A stretch of 64,000 nt of DNA from Mycobacterium sp. 1081908.1. Its GTDB lineage: Bacteria > Actinomycetota > Actinomycetes > Mycobacteriales > Mycobacteriaceae. Shown here in pieces: positions 35,617 through 44,510 of the stretch (its first letter is position 1; every line of letters begins with the position of its first letter). The notes beneath the pieces are model-generated. The model saw only the letters and a list, made by a program, of their open reading frames with translations. It had not been told where the DNA came from and did not search any database. Location of the stretch: the NCBI RefSeq assembly GCF_001673535.1, contig NZ_LZLY01000128.1:1-64000 (forward strand), read 5' to 3'. The position numbers and the translations under genes were made by a program.

Positions 35617-36501
35617 ATGCCTGAAAATCAGACCGAAGCTGTCGGCCTGGAGCCGCACTTCGAGGACGTGCAGGCGCACTACGACCTGTCCGACGAGTTC
35701 TTCGAGATTTTCCTGGATCCGACGCGCACTTACAGCTGTGCATATTTCGAGCGCGACGACATGACCCTCGAAGAGGCGCAGATCGCCAAGGTGGACCTCT
35801 CGCTGGGCAAGCTCGGATTGCAACCGGGCATGACGCTGCTCGACATCGGCTGCGGGTGGGGCACCACGATCGTTCGCGGGCTCGAGCGCTACGACGTCAA
35901 CGTCGTCGGCCTGACGCTCAGCCGCAATCAGCAGGCGCACGTCCAGCGACGTCTCGACCAGCACCCGTCGGCGCGGAGCAAGCGCGTGCTACTGCGCGGC
36001 TGGGAGCAGTTCGACGAGAAGGTGGACCGCATCGTGTCGATCGGCGCCTTCGAGCACTTCGGACGCGACCGCTACACCGACTTCTTCAAGATGGCCTACG
36101 AGGCGCTCCCCGCCGACGGTGCGATGCTGTTGCACACCATCATCAAGCCCAGCGAGGAAGAGTTCAGCCAGCGCGGACTGCCCATCACCATGACCAAGAT
36201 CCGGTTCATGAAGTTCATCATGGACGAGATCTTCCCCGGCGGGGACCTTCCCAATGCCAAGGCCGTCGAGGAGCACGCGGAGGCCGCCGGCTTCACCGTC
36301 AAGCTTGTCCAGCCGTTGCGCCTGCACTACGCGCGCACGCTCGACACGTGGGCGGCCGCGCTCGAGTCGCGCCGCGACGACGCCATCGCGGTCCAGTCCG
36401 AAGAGGTCTACGACCGTTACATGAAGTACCTGACCGGTTGCGCCGACCTGTTCCGCGACGGCTACACCGACGTCGCGCAATTCACCCTCGTCAAGGCCTG
36501 A
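35617..36501 (+). CDS. Cyclopropane mycolic acid synthase-family SAM methyltransferase
   Basis: 294 residues. EDVQAHYDLSDEFFEIFLDP, TYSCAYFERDDMTLEEAQ and the SAM loop LLDIGCGWGTT are hallmarks of the CmaA/MmaA/PcaA group that adds methylene or methyl groups to mycolic acid chains. FPGGDLPNAKAVEEHAEAAG is also family-typical. I start at ATG 35617, preceded by GGGGGAAG. Which mycolate position it modifies cannot be read from sequence. It is alone on its strand, facing the WS/DGAT gene. Confidence 0.88.
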   Translation: MPENQTEAVGLEPHFEDVQAHYDLSDEFFEIFLDPTRTYSCAYFERDDMTLEEAQIAKVDLSLGKLGLQPGMTLLDIGCGWGTTIVRGLERYDVNVVGLTLSRNQQAHVQRRLDQHPSARSKRVLLRGWEQFDEKVDRIVSIGAFEHFGRDRYTDFFKMAYEALPADGAMLLHTIIKPSEEEFSQRGLPITMTKIRFMKFIMDEIFPGGDLPNAKAVEEHAEAAGFTVKLVQPLRLHYARTLDTWAAALESRRDDAIAVQSEEVYDRYMKYLTGCADLFRDGYTDVAQFTLVKA

Positions 36502-36531
36502 CCCCCGGCCCCGGTAGCCGCCTGGAACCGG

Positions 36532-36545
36532 CCGCGCGTGCGCGG
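36532..36545 (+). terminator. G/C hairpin after the methyltransferase gene
   Basis: CCGCGC-GT-GCGCGG forms a perfect 6-bp stem 31 bp past the stop. There is no clear T-run, so it is at best a weak terminator. Confidence 0.3.
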
Positions 36546-36645
36546 CGCGGTTTACCGGCACGTCCCTGCGGGTAACACCACGAGCAACTACCTGATGCGG
36601 TAGAGGCCGGGGTTACTCGGTGCAAAACCGCAGGAAGGACTGCCC

Positions 36646-37164
36646 GTGGACGGCAAGCACTGCGCGACCGAAGCGTCGGAGCAAAGAATGTCGCTCACGG
36701 GGTGGCGCGCGCGCCGCGGGTTGTCCGGCGTTGCGATGACGTGCGAGATCGTCTCCGCTTCGGTGCTGTGCGCGGCGAGCCTGGCCGGGCTGTTCGCCTA
36801 CGTGGAACCCGGCAAGCCCACGGTCGAGTCGACGCTGGGGCCCCCGCCCGCCTCTCACCCGGTGCGCCAGGAGGGGACCGTCATCGCCGTGTCGGCGGAC
36901 TCGGTGACCGCGCGGAGCCCCGACGGCTTCACACAGACCTACCGCGTCACCCCGAACACCACCGTCATCTCCCGTGACGGCGGCCGGCCCCTAACCGGCG
37001 CTTCACGTTTCACCGTCAACGACCAAGTGGAAATCGTCGGGACAATCGAGGGCGGCACGGTGCTGGCCACCGCCGTCGCCGACCGTGGCACGTCCAACGG
37101 CGACGCGCCGCCGATGGATCACATTGCGGCTCAACCGATCAGCGGCCTGGCCGGCAGCACCTGA
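36646..37164 (+). CDS. Membrane-anchored or secreted hypothetical protein
   Basis: 172 residues. One hydrophobic segment near residues 33-52 (IVSASVLCAASLAGLFAYV) follows a basic stretch, so it is an uncleaved anchor or signal. The outer part repeats beta strands (GTVIAVSADSVTARSPDG, QVEIVGTIEGGTVLATAV) like DUF5666-type OB-fold proteins. The GTG start is supported by AGGAAGGA upstream. Function unknown. Confidence 0.65.
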   Translation: MDGKHCATEASEQRMSLTGWRARRGLSGVAMTCEIVSASVLCAASLAGLFAYVEPGKPTVESTLGPPPASHPVRQEGTVIAVSADSVTARSPDGFTQTYRVTPNTTVISRDGGRPLTGASRFTVNDQVEIVGTIEGGTVLATAVADRGTSNGDAPPMDHIAAQPISGLAGST

Positions 37165-37169
37165 GTGGG

Positions 37170-38126
37170 CTAGTCGCCCAAATGCGAGCCGCCGTCGTCT
37201 AATTCGTCGCGGCGCAGGGCCATCGGAGTCTTGGCCGGGATGTCGCCGGCAGCGATCACCGCACGGGTGAATGGAGTGAGCGCCCGAAACAGCGTTTCCA
37301 CCTCGTCGTCGTCGAGGGCATCGAGCGCAGCCAGGGCCAGCGCGTCGGTGCTCGTTTCGATGTGATTCTTCAACTCTTGCCCGGCAGCCGTCACCGTGCC
37401 GTCATCGTTGAGGAGTCCCCGCTCGGCGAGCCGTTGCTCGTGGTGGCGCCAGGCGTCCTCGTCGTAATCCCGTGTGCGCGCGATGTAGTCACGCTCGACT
37501 CGGCCGGCCGCCGCGTGCAGCACGTTGGACTCCCGACCGGAGACACCGGCGGCGGCCAGCACCGTCACATGCCCGTCGCCGCGCTGCTCGCGCAGCAGTG
37601 TCGTGGCATGCCATAGCGCGGCCAGCGGTTCGTCCGGCCAGGGCAGCGCCAGGTTGGCGGCGAACAGCGGACGCCCGTCGAGCGGCGCCCCTCGTGCCGC
37701 TTTGGCTGCCAATTGCCCTGCGACGGCGACGTTTTCGTCGGCCTCGACGCCGTATCGGCGCAGGGCGGCGACGGCCGATTCCTGCCTTGCGCGCAATGCG
37801 GCCTCAGGGCCCGCGATCTCCCAGGCCGCGGGCAGCGCCTTCGCGACGCGCTCGGGGGCGAAGTTGTAGAAGATCGCGGTCACGACCTCGCGCGGCACCA
37901 TGCCCAGCGGCGCGGATCGGGCGGCGAAGTAACCCATCCAGAAGCCTCGGTAACCCAGCCCGTCGAGCGCCGCCCGCGCCTCCGGCGCGAAGTAGGTCAC
38001 GGCATGCACCGGCTCGAATCGATCGAAGAAGCGTCGCGCCAATTCGGGTTCTCTGCGCACGGTCGCAGTTAACCACCCACCGCGGTCGGTGGGCCAGCGA
38101 GGGCTCAGTCCGCCCGGGTCGCTCAT
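37170..38126 (-). CDS. SCO6745/SalK family protein
   Basis: 318 residues. FFDRFEPVHAVTYFAPEARA, GYRGFWMGYFAARSAPLG and FYNFAPERVAKALP mark the SCO6745 (SalK-like) family, helical proteins with a winged-helix-like C-terminal half (HHEQRLAERGLLNDDGTVT). Possibly a transcription factor or sensor; no function is established. Its start overlaps the hemerythrin gene stop by 4 bp, so the two are translationally coupled. Confidence 0.8.
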   Translation of the reverse strand: MSDPGGLSPRWPTDRGGWLTATVRREPELARRFFDRFEPVHAVTYFAPEARAALDGLGYRGFWMGYFAARSAPLGMVPREVVTAIFYNFAPERVAKALPAAWEIAGPEAALRARQESAVAALRRYGVEADENVAVAGQLAAKAARGAPLDGRPLFAANLALPWPDEPLAALWHATTLLREQRGDGHVTVLAAAGVSGRESNVLHAAAGRVERDYIARTRDYDEDAWRHHEQRLAERGLLNDDGTVTAAGQELKNHIETSTDALALAALDALDDDEVETLFRALTPFTRAVIAAGDIPAKTPMALRRDELDDGGSHLGD

Positions 38127-38698
38127 TGGCCTTTCAGGCTGCCGATGTGAAGCGAAAAGTCGGTGCGTTTGGGTGGCGATTCGTTCTCGAGGGTCTCGAC
38201 GTAGCGTTCGGGGTCGCGGTCGACGATCGGCAGTCCTTCGGTGGTCGGATGCTCGGCCATGAACTCGCTGTATTGGCGCCCGAGCGCATCACGAAGGCCG
38301 ATCGGGGCGTTGCGGCGGAAGTCCGGCAGTCCGTCCCGTTCCTCTTCGACCATGTGGTCGTCGTTGGCCGACCGGGTGCGGCCGACCGCCGCCCACCAGG
38401 CTTCGGTGCCGACCGGGGCCGCGTTGGCGTCGCGCACCCCGTCGCGGATGTCGTTGTGATCGCCGATGGCGTCGAGCGTTTCGCCTTCCGGGTCGTCGGT
38501 ACCGCGCTTCAGCAGCTGCGGATAGAAGATCTTCTCCTCGATGTAGGCGTGCACGTCGAGCTTGTCGGCGAGCGGACGCCACACCCGCTCGAGTGCCGAG
38601 TTGTTGACCGGCTCCTGGGCCCGCAGCGAGTCCAGCCTGGCGAACTGTTCGCGGAACCAGTCGTGGTCGGCGCGGATCAATACGGTGATGTCAGCCAT
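38123..38698 (-). CDS. Hemerythrin HHE-domain protein
   Basis: 191 residues. The metal-binding pattern shows in RADHDWFREQF, HAYIEEKIFYPQL, GDHNDIRDGV and DDHMVEEERDGLP, which supply the His/Glu ligands of a di-iron four-helix bundle. Such proteins bind oxygen, sense NO or redox state, or store iron; in mycobacteria several affect oxidative and nitrosative stress responses. First gene of a two-gene operon with the SCO6745 protein. Confidence 0.88.
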   Translation of the reverse strand: MADITVLIRADHDWFREQFARLDSLRAQEPVNNSALERVWRPLADKLDVHAYIEEKIFYPQLLKRGTDDPEGETLDAIGDHNDIRDGVRDANAAPVGTEAWWAAVGRTRSANDDHMVEEERDGLPDFRRNAPIGLRDALGRQYSEFMAEHPTTEGLPIVDRDPERYVETLENESPPKRTDFSLHIGSLKGQ

Positions 38699-38779
38699 GC
38701 CGCCTCCTACCCTCCCGGCCCGCTATGCTTTCCGGCCATCGTGTTCCATGCCGAGCCATAGATCAAATAACCGTTTGCT

Positions 38780-38785
38780 TAGGCT
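38780..38785 (+). promoter_or_regulatory. -10 box (TAGGCT) of a leaderless Nudix gene
   Basis: TAGGCT lies 6 nt before the GTG at 38792 and there is no ribosome site, so transcription likely begins at the start codon. Confidence 0.55.
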
Positions 38786-38791
38786 CGAGAA

Positions 38792-39511
38792 GTGACCCTT
38801 CCGTATGACGAGGCCCTGCTCGAGCGGATTCGGGTACACCTGGCGCGTCATGACCGGCGCACGGTGACCGACCCGACCAAGCGGCACGCGGCCGTTGCGG
38901 TGGTGCTGGTTGACTCGGAGGTCGGTGAGGACAGGGTGGATCCTGCGCCGCTGGACGACTGGATCGCCGCGGGCCCGGTGTTGCAGACCGACCTCGACGG
39001 CCGCATGGTCGATGTGTCCGGGGGCGCCGCCTTCCTGCTGTGCCGCAGGGCATCTCGCCTCACCTCTCATGCCGCGCAGTGGGCGCTGCCCGGCGGCCGA
39101 GTCGACCCGGGCGAGACGGCTGTCGACGCGGCGTTGCGGGAATTGCGCGAGGAGGTCGGCATCGAGCTGCGCGACTCGGCCGTGTTGGGCTTACTCGACG
39201 ACTACCCCACTCGGTCGGGATACGTGATCACCCCGGTGGTGATCTGGGGAGGCGGGCGGCTCGACCCCCGGCCCGCACCCGACGAGGTCCTGGCGGTCTA
39301 CCGCGTGGGCCTCCACCAGCTGCAGCGGGACGATTCGCCCCGGTTCATCAGCATTCCCGAGAGCCCGCGACCGGTCGTGCAAATCCCGCTGGGGAACGAC
39401 CTGATCCACGCACCGACCGGCGCGGTGCTGCTGCAGCTGCGATGGCTGTGTCTGGAGGGCCGCCACGACCCCGTCGACGACCTGGAGCAACCGGTCTTCG
39501 CCTGGAAGTAG
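38792..39511 (+). CDS. Nudix hydrolase
   Basis: 239 residues. The Nudix box GX5EX7REUXEEXGU is complete as GRVDPGETAVDAALRELREE followed by VGI, near residues 100-123. It hydrolyses a nucleoside diphosphate linked to another moiety; flanking sequence (PTRSGYVITPVVIWGG) resembles the CoA-pyrophosphatase-type branch, but the substrate is uncertain. The GTG start is fixed by the promoter geometry. Confidence 0.87.
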   Translation: MTLPYDEALLERIRVHLARHDRRTVTDPTKRHAAVAVVLVDSEVGEDRVDPAPLDDWIAAGPVLQTDLDGRMVDVSGGAAFLLCRRASRLTSHAAQWALPGGRVDPGETAVDAALRELREEVGIELRDSAVLGLLDDYPTRSGYVITPVVIWGGGRLDPRPAPDEVLAVYRVGLHQLQRDDSPRFISIPESPRPVVQIPLGNDLIHAPTGAVLLQLRWLCLEGRHDPVDDLEQPVFAWK

Positions 39512-39571
39512 GCGCCCTGCGAAACCGCCCATCCGGCAAACGGTTTGGCGGTCGGATGTAAACCGTCCCGG

Positions 39572-39823
39572 TCAGCTGTGCGAGTGCGGCGTGGGGCTCT
39601 GCCCCGATTCCCATTTCGCCGCGAGCGATCTCTTCACGCGCGCGCCGGGCGCCAGGTCGAGCTGGAACGTCTCACCGTCGCCCTCGAGCGTGACGAGGTA
39701 GCGGCCGTCGGTGAAGTCCTTGAACACCACCTTGTATGGCTGTTCGCCGGCGCCGCGGTCGACGGCGATGACGTCGCCGGGTGCGACATCATCGATTCGG
39801 TCGTTACCGGTAGCTTCAGTCAT
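39572..39823 (-). CDS. Small hypothetical beta-barrel-like protein
   Basis: 83 residues from the ATG at 39823. A short polar N-terminus leads into strands DVIAVDRGAGEQPYKVVFKD and RYLVTLEGDGETFQLDLAPG, resembling SH3-like small folds. No cysteines or membrane segment; the C-terminus is His/Ser-rich. Unrecognised. A separate small gene lies 63 bp away on the same strand. Confidence 0.6.
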   Translation of the reverse strand: MTEATGNDRIDDVAPGDVIAVDRGAGEQPYKVVFKDFTDGRYLVTLEGDGETFQLDLAPGARVKRSLAAKWESGQSPTPHSHS

Positions 39824-39886
39824 AGCCTCGACGGTAGCGGCCAATTGCGTTGCAACGCAACATTATCTAGGCCCGGGTTGGCGGGC

Positions 39887-40102
39887 CTATTTCGTTAATT
39901 GCACCAGCAAATCATGGCAGCGCTGTGCGCGCTTGGAATCCTCGGCCATGACATCCTCGAAGAACGACGCGACGTCGTCGAGCCCCGCGTTTTTGGCGTC
40001 GCGGACGTACTGCCCGTAGTCGTGCCCGGCCTTCAGCGAGTGGTACTGCACCGAAACGAGATCGTAGGTCACATCATCGAAGCCGGTTTCCCCTGTCGCC
40101 AT
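39887..40102 (-). CDS. Small helical hypothetical protein (71 residues)
   Basis: The ATG at 40102 has AAGGAGG upstream, an excellent ribosome site. The sequence is amphipathic helix (YGQYVRDAKNAGLDDVASFF, EDVMAEDSKRAQRCHDLLVQ) with one Cys. It is typical of actinobacterial small stress proteins; no function can be named. Confidence 0.7.
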   Translation of the reverse strand: MATGETGFDDVTYDLVSVQYHSLKAGHDYGQYVRDAKNAGLDDVASFFEDVMAEDSKRAQRCHDLLVQLTK

Positions 40103-40359
40103 CACGTCCCTCCTTGAGGTCGTCAGAATTCACCTCTGAGGGGCCTACCCGTGCGCGGCGCGGCTAAACCGATGGCCGGCGCGTGCCGGCGACGCCGCGG
40201 GACGGCGGTGATGAGTGCCCTTTACCCCCGTCTGATGGGGCTGTCACCCGACGGACGCGCAGTGTTTGCCTCGCGGCAACCGGCGGGCGGGCTCGGTCTG
40301 CAAGCCTTGACCGACGCTCCGGGACGGAGGAGTCGCCGTAACGCTTGAGAAGGGCGGCC

Positions 40360-43300
40360 ATGACGGAACACTTGCGCGCTTACAACAGTCTCTGGCAGGT
40401 CCGCAGCGACTCATGGTGCCGGTTGGAGGAGGCCGCCGACCGGCTCATCCGCCCGACCACCGAGGGCGCGCTCAAGACGAAGTGCATCAACACCTGCCAG
40501 GAATTGCTCACGCGGCTAAGCACTCTCGAGCCGTACTGGGCCTATCCGGGTTCGCCGCAATTCGCGCGGGTTCAACGCCTGTTTGCCGCCGGCAGCTACG
40601 ACAAGTTCGCGCAGGCCCTGGTGCAGATCAACCGCGCCCTGACCACGGAGTCGTACCGCACGGGCGACGTGGAGAACGCCGGGGCCGACGACCTCGACAT
40701 GTTCCCGTCGGACCCCCGTCAGCTCGTCGAACACCAACCGTCGACACAGCGTGACCGCCCCTATTTCGAGGTGCTCGTCGTCGAGAAGATGACCGAAGAC
40801 CAGGAACGCGCGCTGCGCAACGAGGTCCGCAAATGGCGGCGCCCCGACGACGAATTCGTCTACGAGCTGGTGGTGGTGTCCAGCGGGGACGAGGCGCTGA
40901 TCGCGGCCCGGCTGAACGTCAACCTGCAGGCGGTGGTGATCCGCCGGCGCTTCTCACACCAATCGACCCGGGACCTGTCGGCCCTGGCGGAGTTCGTCGA
41001 TACCGGGGTGTCGCACGAGTTGGCGGACCACCAGTCGCCCGAGGAACGCGCGCAGATCCTCGCGGTTTCCCTGGCGAAGCTGCGGCCCGAACTCGACCTC
41101 TACCTCATGACCGAGATCGAGGTCGAGGACATCGCGGGTCGGCTGGGCCAGTACTTCCGCCGGGTGTTCCACGCTCGGGAAGGCATGCTCGAGCTTCACC
41201 TGTCGATCCTGCAGGGGGTGGCGGCGCGCTACCGCACCCCGTTCTTCAGCGCGCTCAAGCAGTACAGTCACCGCCCCACGGGTGTCTTTCACGCCCTGCC
41301 GATTTCGCAGGGCAAGTCGATCGTCAACTCGCACTGGATCAGGGACATGGTGGGCTTCTACGGCCTGGACGTGTTCATGGCCGAGACGTCGGCGACGTGT
41401 GGCGGTCTGGACTCGCTGCTCGAGCCGACCGGGCCGCTGCGCGAATCGCAACAGCTCGCGGCCGAGGCCTACGGTTCCCGCCACACCTACTTCGTCACCA
41501 ACGGAACGTCGACGGCGAACAAGATCGTCACGCAGGCGTTGGTGGCGCCCGGTGACATCGTGCTGCTGGACCGCAACTGCCACCAGTCCCACCACTACGG
41601 GATGATGCTCGCCGGCGCGAACGTCGTGTACCTCGAGGCTTATCCGCTCAACGACTACTCGATGTACGGTGCGGTGCCGCTGCGTGAGATCAAGTCGAAA
41701 CTGCTGGACCTCAAGCGCGCCGGCAAGCTCGACCGCGTCAAGATGATGTCGCTGACGAACTGCACCTTCGACGGGATCGTCTACGACGTCGAGCGGGTCA
41801 TGGAGGAGTGCCTGGCCATCAAGCCCGACCTGGTATTCCTCTGGGACGAGGCGTGGTTCGCATTCGCCCGTTTCCACCCCGTCTACCGGACGCGCACCGC
41901 CATGGCGTCGGCGCGGGCGCTGCGGGAGCGGCTGGCCGACCCCGCCTACAAGCGCCGCTTCGAGGAGCACCTGGCAACCGACGCGCCCGGCGATGACGAC
42001 CTGTTGGACCGCCGCCTGATCCCGGACCCGGCGCGGGCCCGGGTGCGGGTGTATGCCACCCAATCGACGCACAAGACGCTGACCGCGCTGCGCCAGGGAT
42101 CGATGATCCACGTCTTCGATCAGGACTACGACCAGAAGGTGGCGGAGCCGTTCCACGAGGCCTACATGGCGCACACCTCCACCTCACCCAACTACCAGAT
42201 CCTCGCCTCGCTCGATCTCGGCCGCCGGCAGGTGGCGTTGGAGGGTGTCGAACTGGTGCAGCGGCAGATCGAAAACGCGATGCAGTTGCGCGACGCGATC
42301 GACAACCATCCCCTACTCAGCAGGTACATGCGGTGCCTGCGGACCTCCGATCTGATCCCGGAGGAGTTCCGGCCCTCGGCCATCGCCCAGCCCCTGCGCT
42401 CGGGTTTGCGCAACATGATGGCCGCCTGGGATCAGGACGAGTTCGTGCTCGATCCGTCGCGGATCACGTTGTTCATCGGGCCCACCGGCTACGACGGCGA
42501 CACGTTCAAGCGCCAGCAGCTGATGGACCGCTACGGAATCCAGATCAACAAGACGTCGCGCAACAGCGTGCTGTTCATGACCAACATCGGGACCACCCGC
42601 AGCTCGGTGGCGTTCCTGGTGGAAGTTCTCGTCAACATCGCCCGCGAGTTGGACCAGGACATCTCCGAGATGAGCCTCGGTGAGCGTGAGCACTTCGCAA
42701 AGGCGGTCTACCGACTTACCGAAATGTCGTTGCCGCTGCCCGATTTCAGCGGATTTCACCCGGCGTTCCTCGACCACAGCGGCAGCGAGGCGACGCCGGA
42801 AGGGGATGTGCGGCGCGCGTTCTATCTCTCCTACGACGACACCAACTGCGAATACCTCACCGGCGAGCAGATCGATGAACGCTTGGACGCGGGCGTCGAC
42901 ATCGTGTCGGCGACCTACGTGACGCCCTATCCTCCGGGGTTTCCGGTGTTGGTGCCCGGCCAGGTCTTCAGCCGGGAGATCCTGCAGTTCATGCGCGACC
43001 TCGACACCCCCGAAATCCATGGCTACCTGCCGAACTTCGGCTATCGCGTGTACACCGAGAAGGCCATCGAGATGGTCAGCGAGTCGGTCGGGCTCGCAGC
43101 CAACGGTCACCGCACGTCGCGACGGAAGGCCGCGCCGCCGCCGGCGAAAACGCCGAAAAAGAAGTCGGCCAAGCGCGGAGGGCCGAATGGCGACGGGAAC
43201 CTTCCCGAGGTAGGGCACCACGAGCTGGTCGGCCCGCAGCAGCCCGGCGACGCGCTGACCGCGGACCCGCCACCGGCCGACAGCGATGTCCCCGAGGTCG

Positions 43301-43365
43301 GGGTGGAAGAACTGGTCGGTGCGCAGCAGCCCGGCGACGCGGTGCAGGCCGAGAAGGACTCGTAG
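40360..43365 (+). CDS. Large PLP-dependent Orn/Lys/Arg-type decarboxylase (Rv2531c-like)
   Basis: 1001 residues from the ATG at 40360, with GAGAAGGG upstream. A regulatory-type N-terminal domain (about 1-300) precedes the fold-type I PLP core; the aldimine Lys is Lys572 in QSTHKTLTALRQGSMIHV, and the PLP Asp lies in LVFLWDEAWFAF. FVTNGTSTANKIV is the phosphate-binding region. It matches the M. tuberculosis Rv2531c family, annotated as an amino acid decarboxylase; the substrate (Lys, Orn or Arg) is unproven. The last 60 residues are a low-complexity Lys/Pro tail with two copies of a 19-residue motif, so the protein is longer than the roughly 950-residue relatives. Confidence 0.87.
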   Translation: MTEHLRAYNSLWQVRSDSWCRLEEAADRLIRPTTEGALKTKCINTCQELLTRLSTLEPYWAYPGSPQFARVQRLFAAGSYDKFAQALVQINRALTTESYRTGDVENAGADDLDMFPSDPRQLVEHQPSTQRDRPYFEVLVVEKMTEDQERALRNEVRKWRRPDDEFVYELVVVSSGDEALIAARLNVNLQAVVIRRRFSHQSTRDLSALAEFVDTGVSHELADHQSPEERAQILAVSLAKLRPELDLYLMTEIEVEDIAGRLGQYFRRVFHAREGMLELHLSILQGVAARYRTPFFSALKQYSHRPTGVFHALPISQGKSIVNSHWIRDMVGFYGLDVFMAETSATCGGLDSLLEPTGPLRESQQLAAEAYGSRHTYFVTNGTSTANKIVTQALVAPGDIVLLDRNCHQSHHYGMMLAGANVVYLEAYPLNDYSMYGAVPLREIKSKLLDLKRAGKLDRVKMMSLTNCTFDGIVYDVERVMEECLAIKPDLVFLWDEAWFAFARFHPVYRTRTAMASARALRERLADPAYKRRFEEHLATDAPGDDDLLDRRLIPDPARARVRVYATQSTHKTLTALRQGSMIHVFDQDYDQKVAEPFHEAYMAHTSTSPNYQILASLDLGRRQVALEGVELVQRQIENAMQLRDAIDNHPLLSRYMRCLRTSDLIPEEFRPSAIAQPLRSGLRNMMAAWDQDEFVLDPSRITLFIGPTGYDGDTFKRQQLMDRYGIQINKTSRNSVLFMTNIGTTRSSVAFLVEVLVNIARELDQDISEMSLGEREHFAKAVYRLTEMSLPLPDFSGFHPAFLDHSGSEATPEGDVRRAFYLSYDDTNCEYLTGEQIDERLDAGVDIVSATYVTPYPPGFPVLVPGQVFSREILQFMRDLDTPEIHGYLPNFGYRVYTEKAIEMVSESVGLAANGHRTSRRKAAPPPAKTPKKKSAKRGGPNGDGNLPEVGHHELVGPQQPGDALTADPPPADSDVPEVGVEELVGAQQPGDAVQAEKDS
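43201..43344 (+). repeat. Duplicated 19-residue coding motif in the decarboxylase tail
   Basis: Codons at 43201-43257 and 43288-43344 encode LPEVGHHELVGPQQPGDAL and VPEVGVEELVGAQQPGDAV, identical at 14 of 19 positions. They are separated by a 10-residue Asp/Pro linker at the extreme C-terminus. Confidence 0.85.
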
Positions 43366-43377
43366 CGCTTCGGGCCC

Positions 43378-43947
43378 TCATCGGTCGGGCGCGGCGGGTA
43401 GGCGCCGCTCGATGATCGTGACGGCGCGCTCGCCCCACCGAATGTTCTCCTTTTCGAACGAGATTCCACGCAGCAGCGTCAGGTAGGGGCCCACCCGTTC
43501 CGCCTGGGCCAGGTATTCGGCCTCGCTGCGGCCGTCGAGCATCCGGGCCCGCATGCGTTCGTAGCGTTGCAATTTGGTCTTCGCCCATTGCACTCGCTGC
43601 ACCATGAAGTCGCGGACGGCCTGTGCGTTACCGGCGTCGACGGCCATGACCTTGACCGCGAGCTCGTCGCGGATCGCCGAGGGCTTCGGCGCCCGGGCGG
43701 TGAACTGCAGGATTGCTTCGTAGCCCGCCTCGGTCAGGGAAAACATGCGCTTGTTGGGCCGGCGATCCTGATGCACGATGCGCGCCTGGATGAGACCCTG
43801 CTCGGCGAGCCGGTCGAGTTCTCGGTACAGCTGCTGCGGGGTGGCCATCCAGAAGTTCGCCACCGAGGCGTCGAAGCCCTTGGCCAGGTCGTACCCGGAG
43901 GCCTCGCCCTCGAGGAGTGCGGCCAGCACCGCGTCGCGCAGGGACAC
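43378..43947 (-). CDS. PadR family transcription regulator
   Basis: 189 residues from a GTG at 43947 (VSLRDAVLAALLEGEASGYD), the normal PadR start. The winged helix is MATPQQLYRELDRLAEQGLI followed by RMFSLTEAGYE. The C-terminal helical domain (MVQRVQWAKTKLQRYERMRA) mediates dimers. Divergent from the SnoaL/LLM operon across 119 bp that contains repeated ACTATGCGA elements. Confidence 0.87.
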   Translation of the reverse strand: MSLRDAVLAALLEGEASGYDLAKGFDASVANFWMATPQQLYRELDRLAEQGLIQARIVHQDRRPNKRMFSLTEAGYEAILQFTARAPKPSAIRDELAVKVMAVDAGNAQAVRDFMVQRVQWAKTKLQRYERMRARMLDGRSEAEYLAQAERVGPYLTLLRGISFEKENIRWGERAVTIIERRLPAAPDR

Positions 43948-43960
43948 GCCTGACAGTGTA

Positions 43961-44058
43961 ACTATGCGAATAATCAACAAAGTGACTAATCGCACATCGA
44001 CAGACGGCCGAGCAGGCCTTAGCGTCGAGCACGCCTACTCAACAAATTGACTATGCGA
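43961..44058. promoter_or_regulatory. Repeated ACTATGCGA elements between padR-like and SnoaL genes
   Basis: ACTATGCGA occurs at 43961-43969 and again at 44050-44058. TGCGA at 43965 is also inverted as TCGCA at 43989-43993. Repeats in a divergent PadR intergenic region are plausible binding sites. Confidence 0.4.
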
Positions 44059-44066
44059 GGTGTCGC

Positions 44067-44504
44067 GTGAGTTCCAAGCATCCCTTTCGCGAGGCAGTCG
44101 AGCGGCGCGACGAGGCGGCCATCCAGGCGATGCTGGCCGACACCGTCGTGTTCACCAGCCCGGTGGCGTTCAAGCCCTATGCCGGCAAGCCGATAACCGC
44201 GGCGATCCTGCGCGGTGTGCTGCGGGTCTTCGAGAACTTCCACTACGTCCGTGAAATCGCCGACGCCAACGGGCACGACCACGCGCTGGTGTTCGAGACC
44301 GGGATATCGGGGGCGCCGGGCGTAAAGATCACCGGTTGCGACTTCCTCCACTTCAACGACGACGGGCTGATCGACGAGTTCATGGTGATGGTGCGGCCGC
44401 TCTCGGGTGCGACGGCGCTGTCGGAGGCGATGGGCGCGCAGTTCGATCGGATCCAGCAAGAGGCCGTCGAACTGGCCGACCAGTTCGCCGCGGTGCGGGG
44501 GTAG
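44067..44504 (+). CDS. SnoaL-like / NTF2-fold protein
   Basis: 145 residues starting at GTG 44067. HPFREAVERRDEAAIQAMLA and FTSPVAFKPYAGKPI are typical of small SnoaL-like proteins. Six bases separate it from the LLM oxidoreductase, so the two are co-transcribed and presumably act on the same molecule. Controlled, by position, by the divergent PadR. Confidence 0.8.
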   Translation: MSSKHPFREAVERRDEAAIQAMLADTVVFTSPVAFKPYAGKPITAAILRGVLRVFENFHYVREIADANGHDHALVFETGISGAPGVKITGCDFLHFNDDGLIDEFMVMVRPLSGATALSEAMGAQFDRIQQEAVELADQFAAVRG

Positions 44505-44510
44505 CGGATC

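Noticed and set aside
39512..39571. tRNA-like stretch before the small hypothetical gene
   Set aside because: No cloverleaf with a consistent acceptor stem or T-loop consensus could be drawn.
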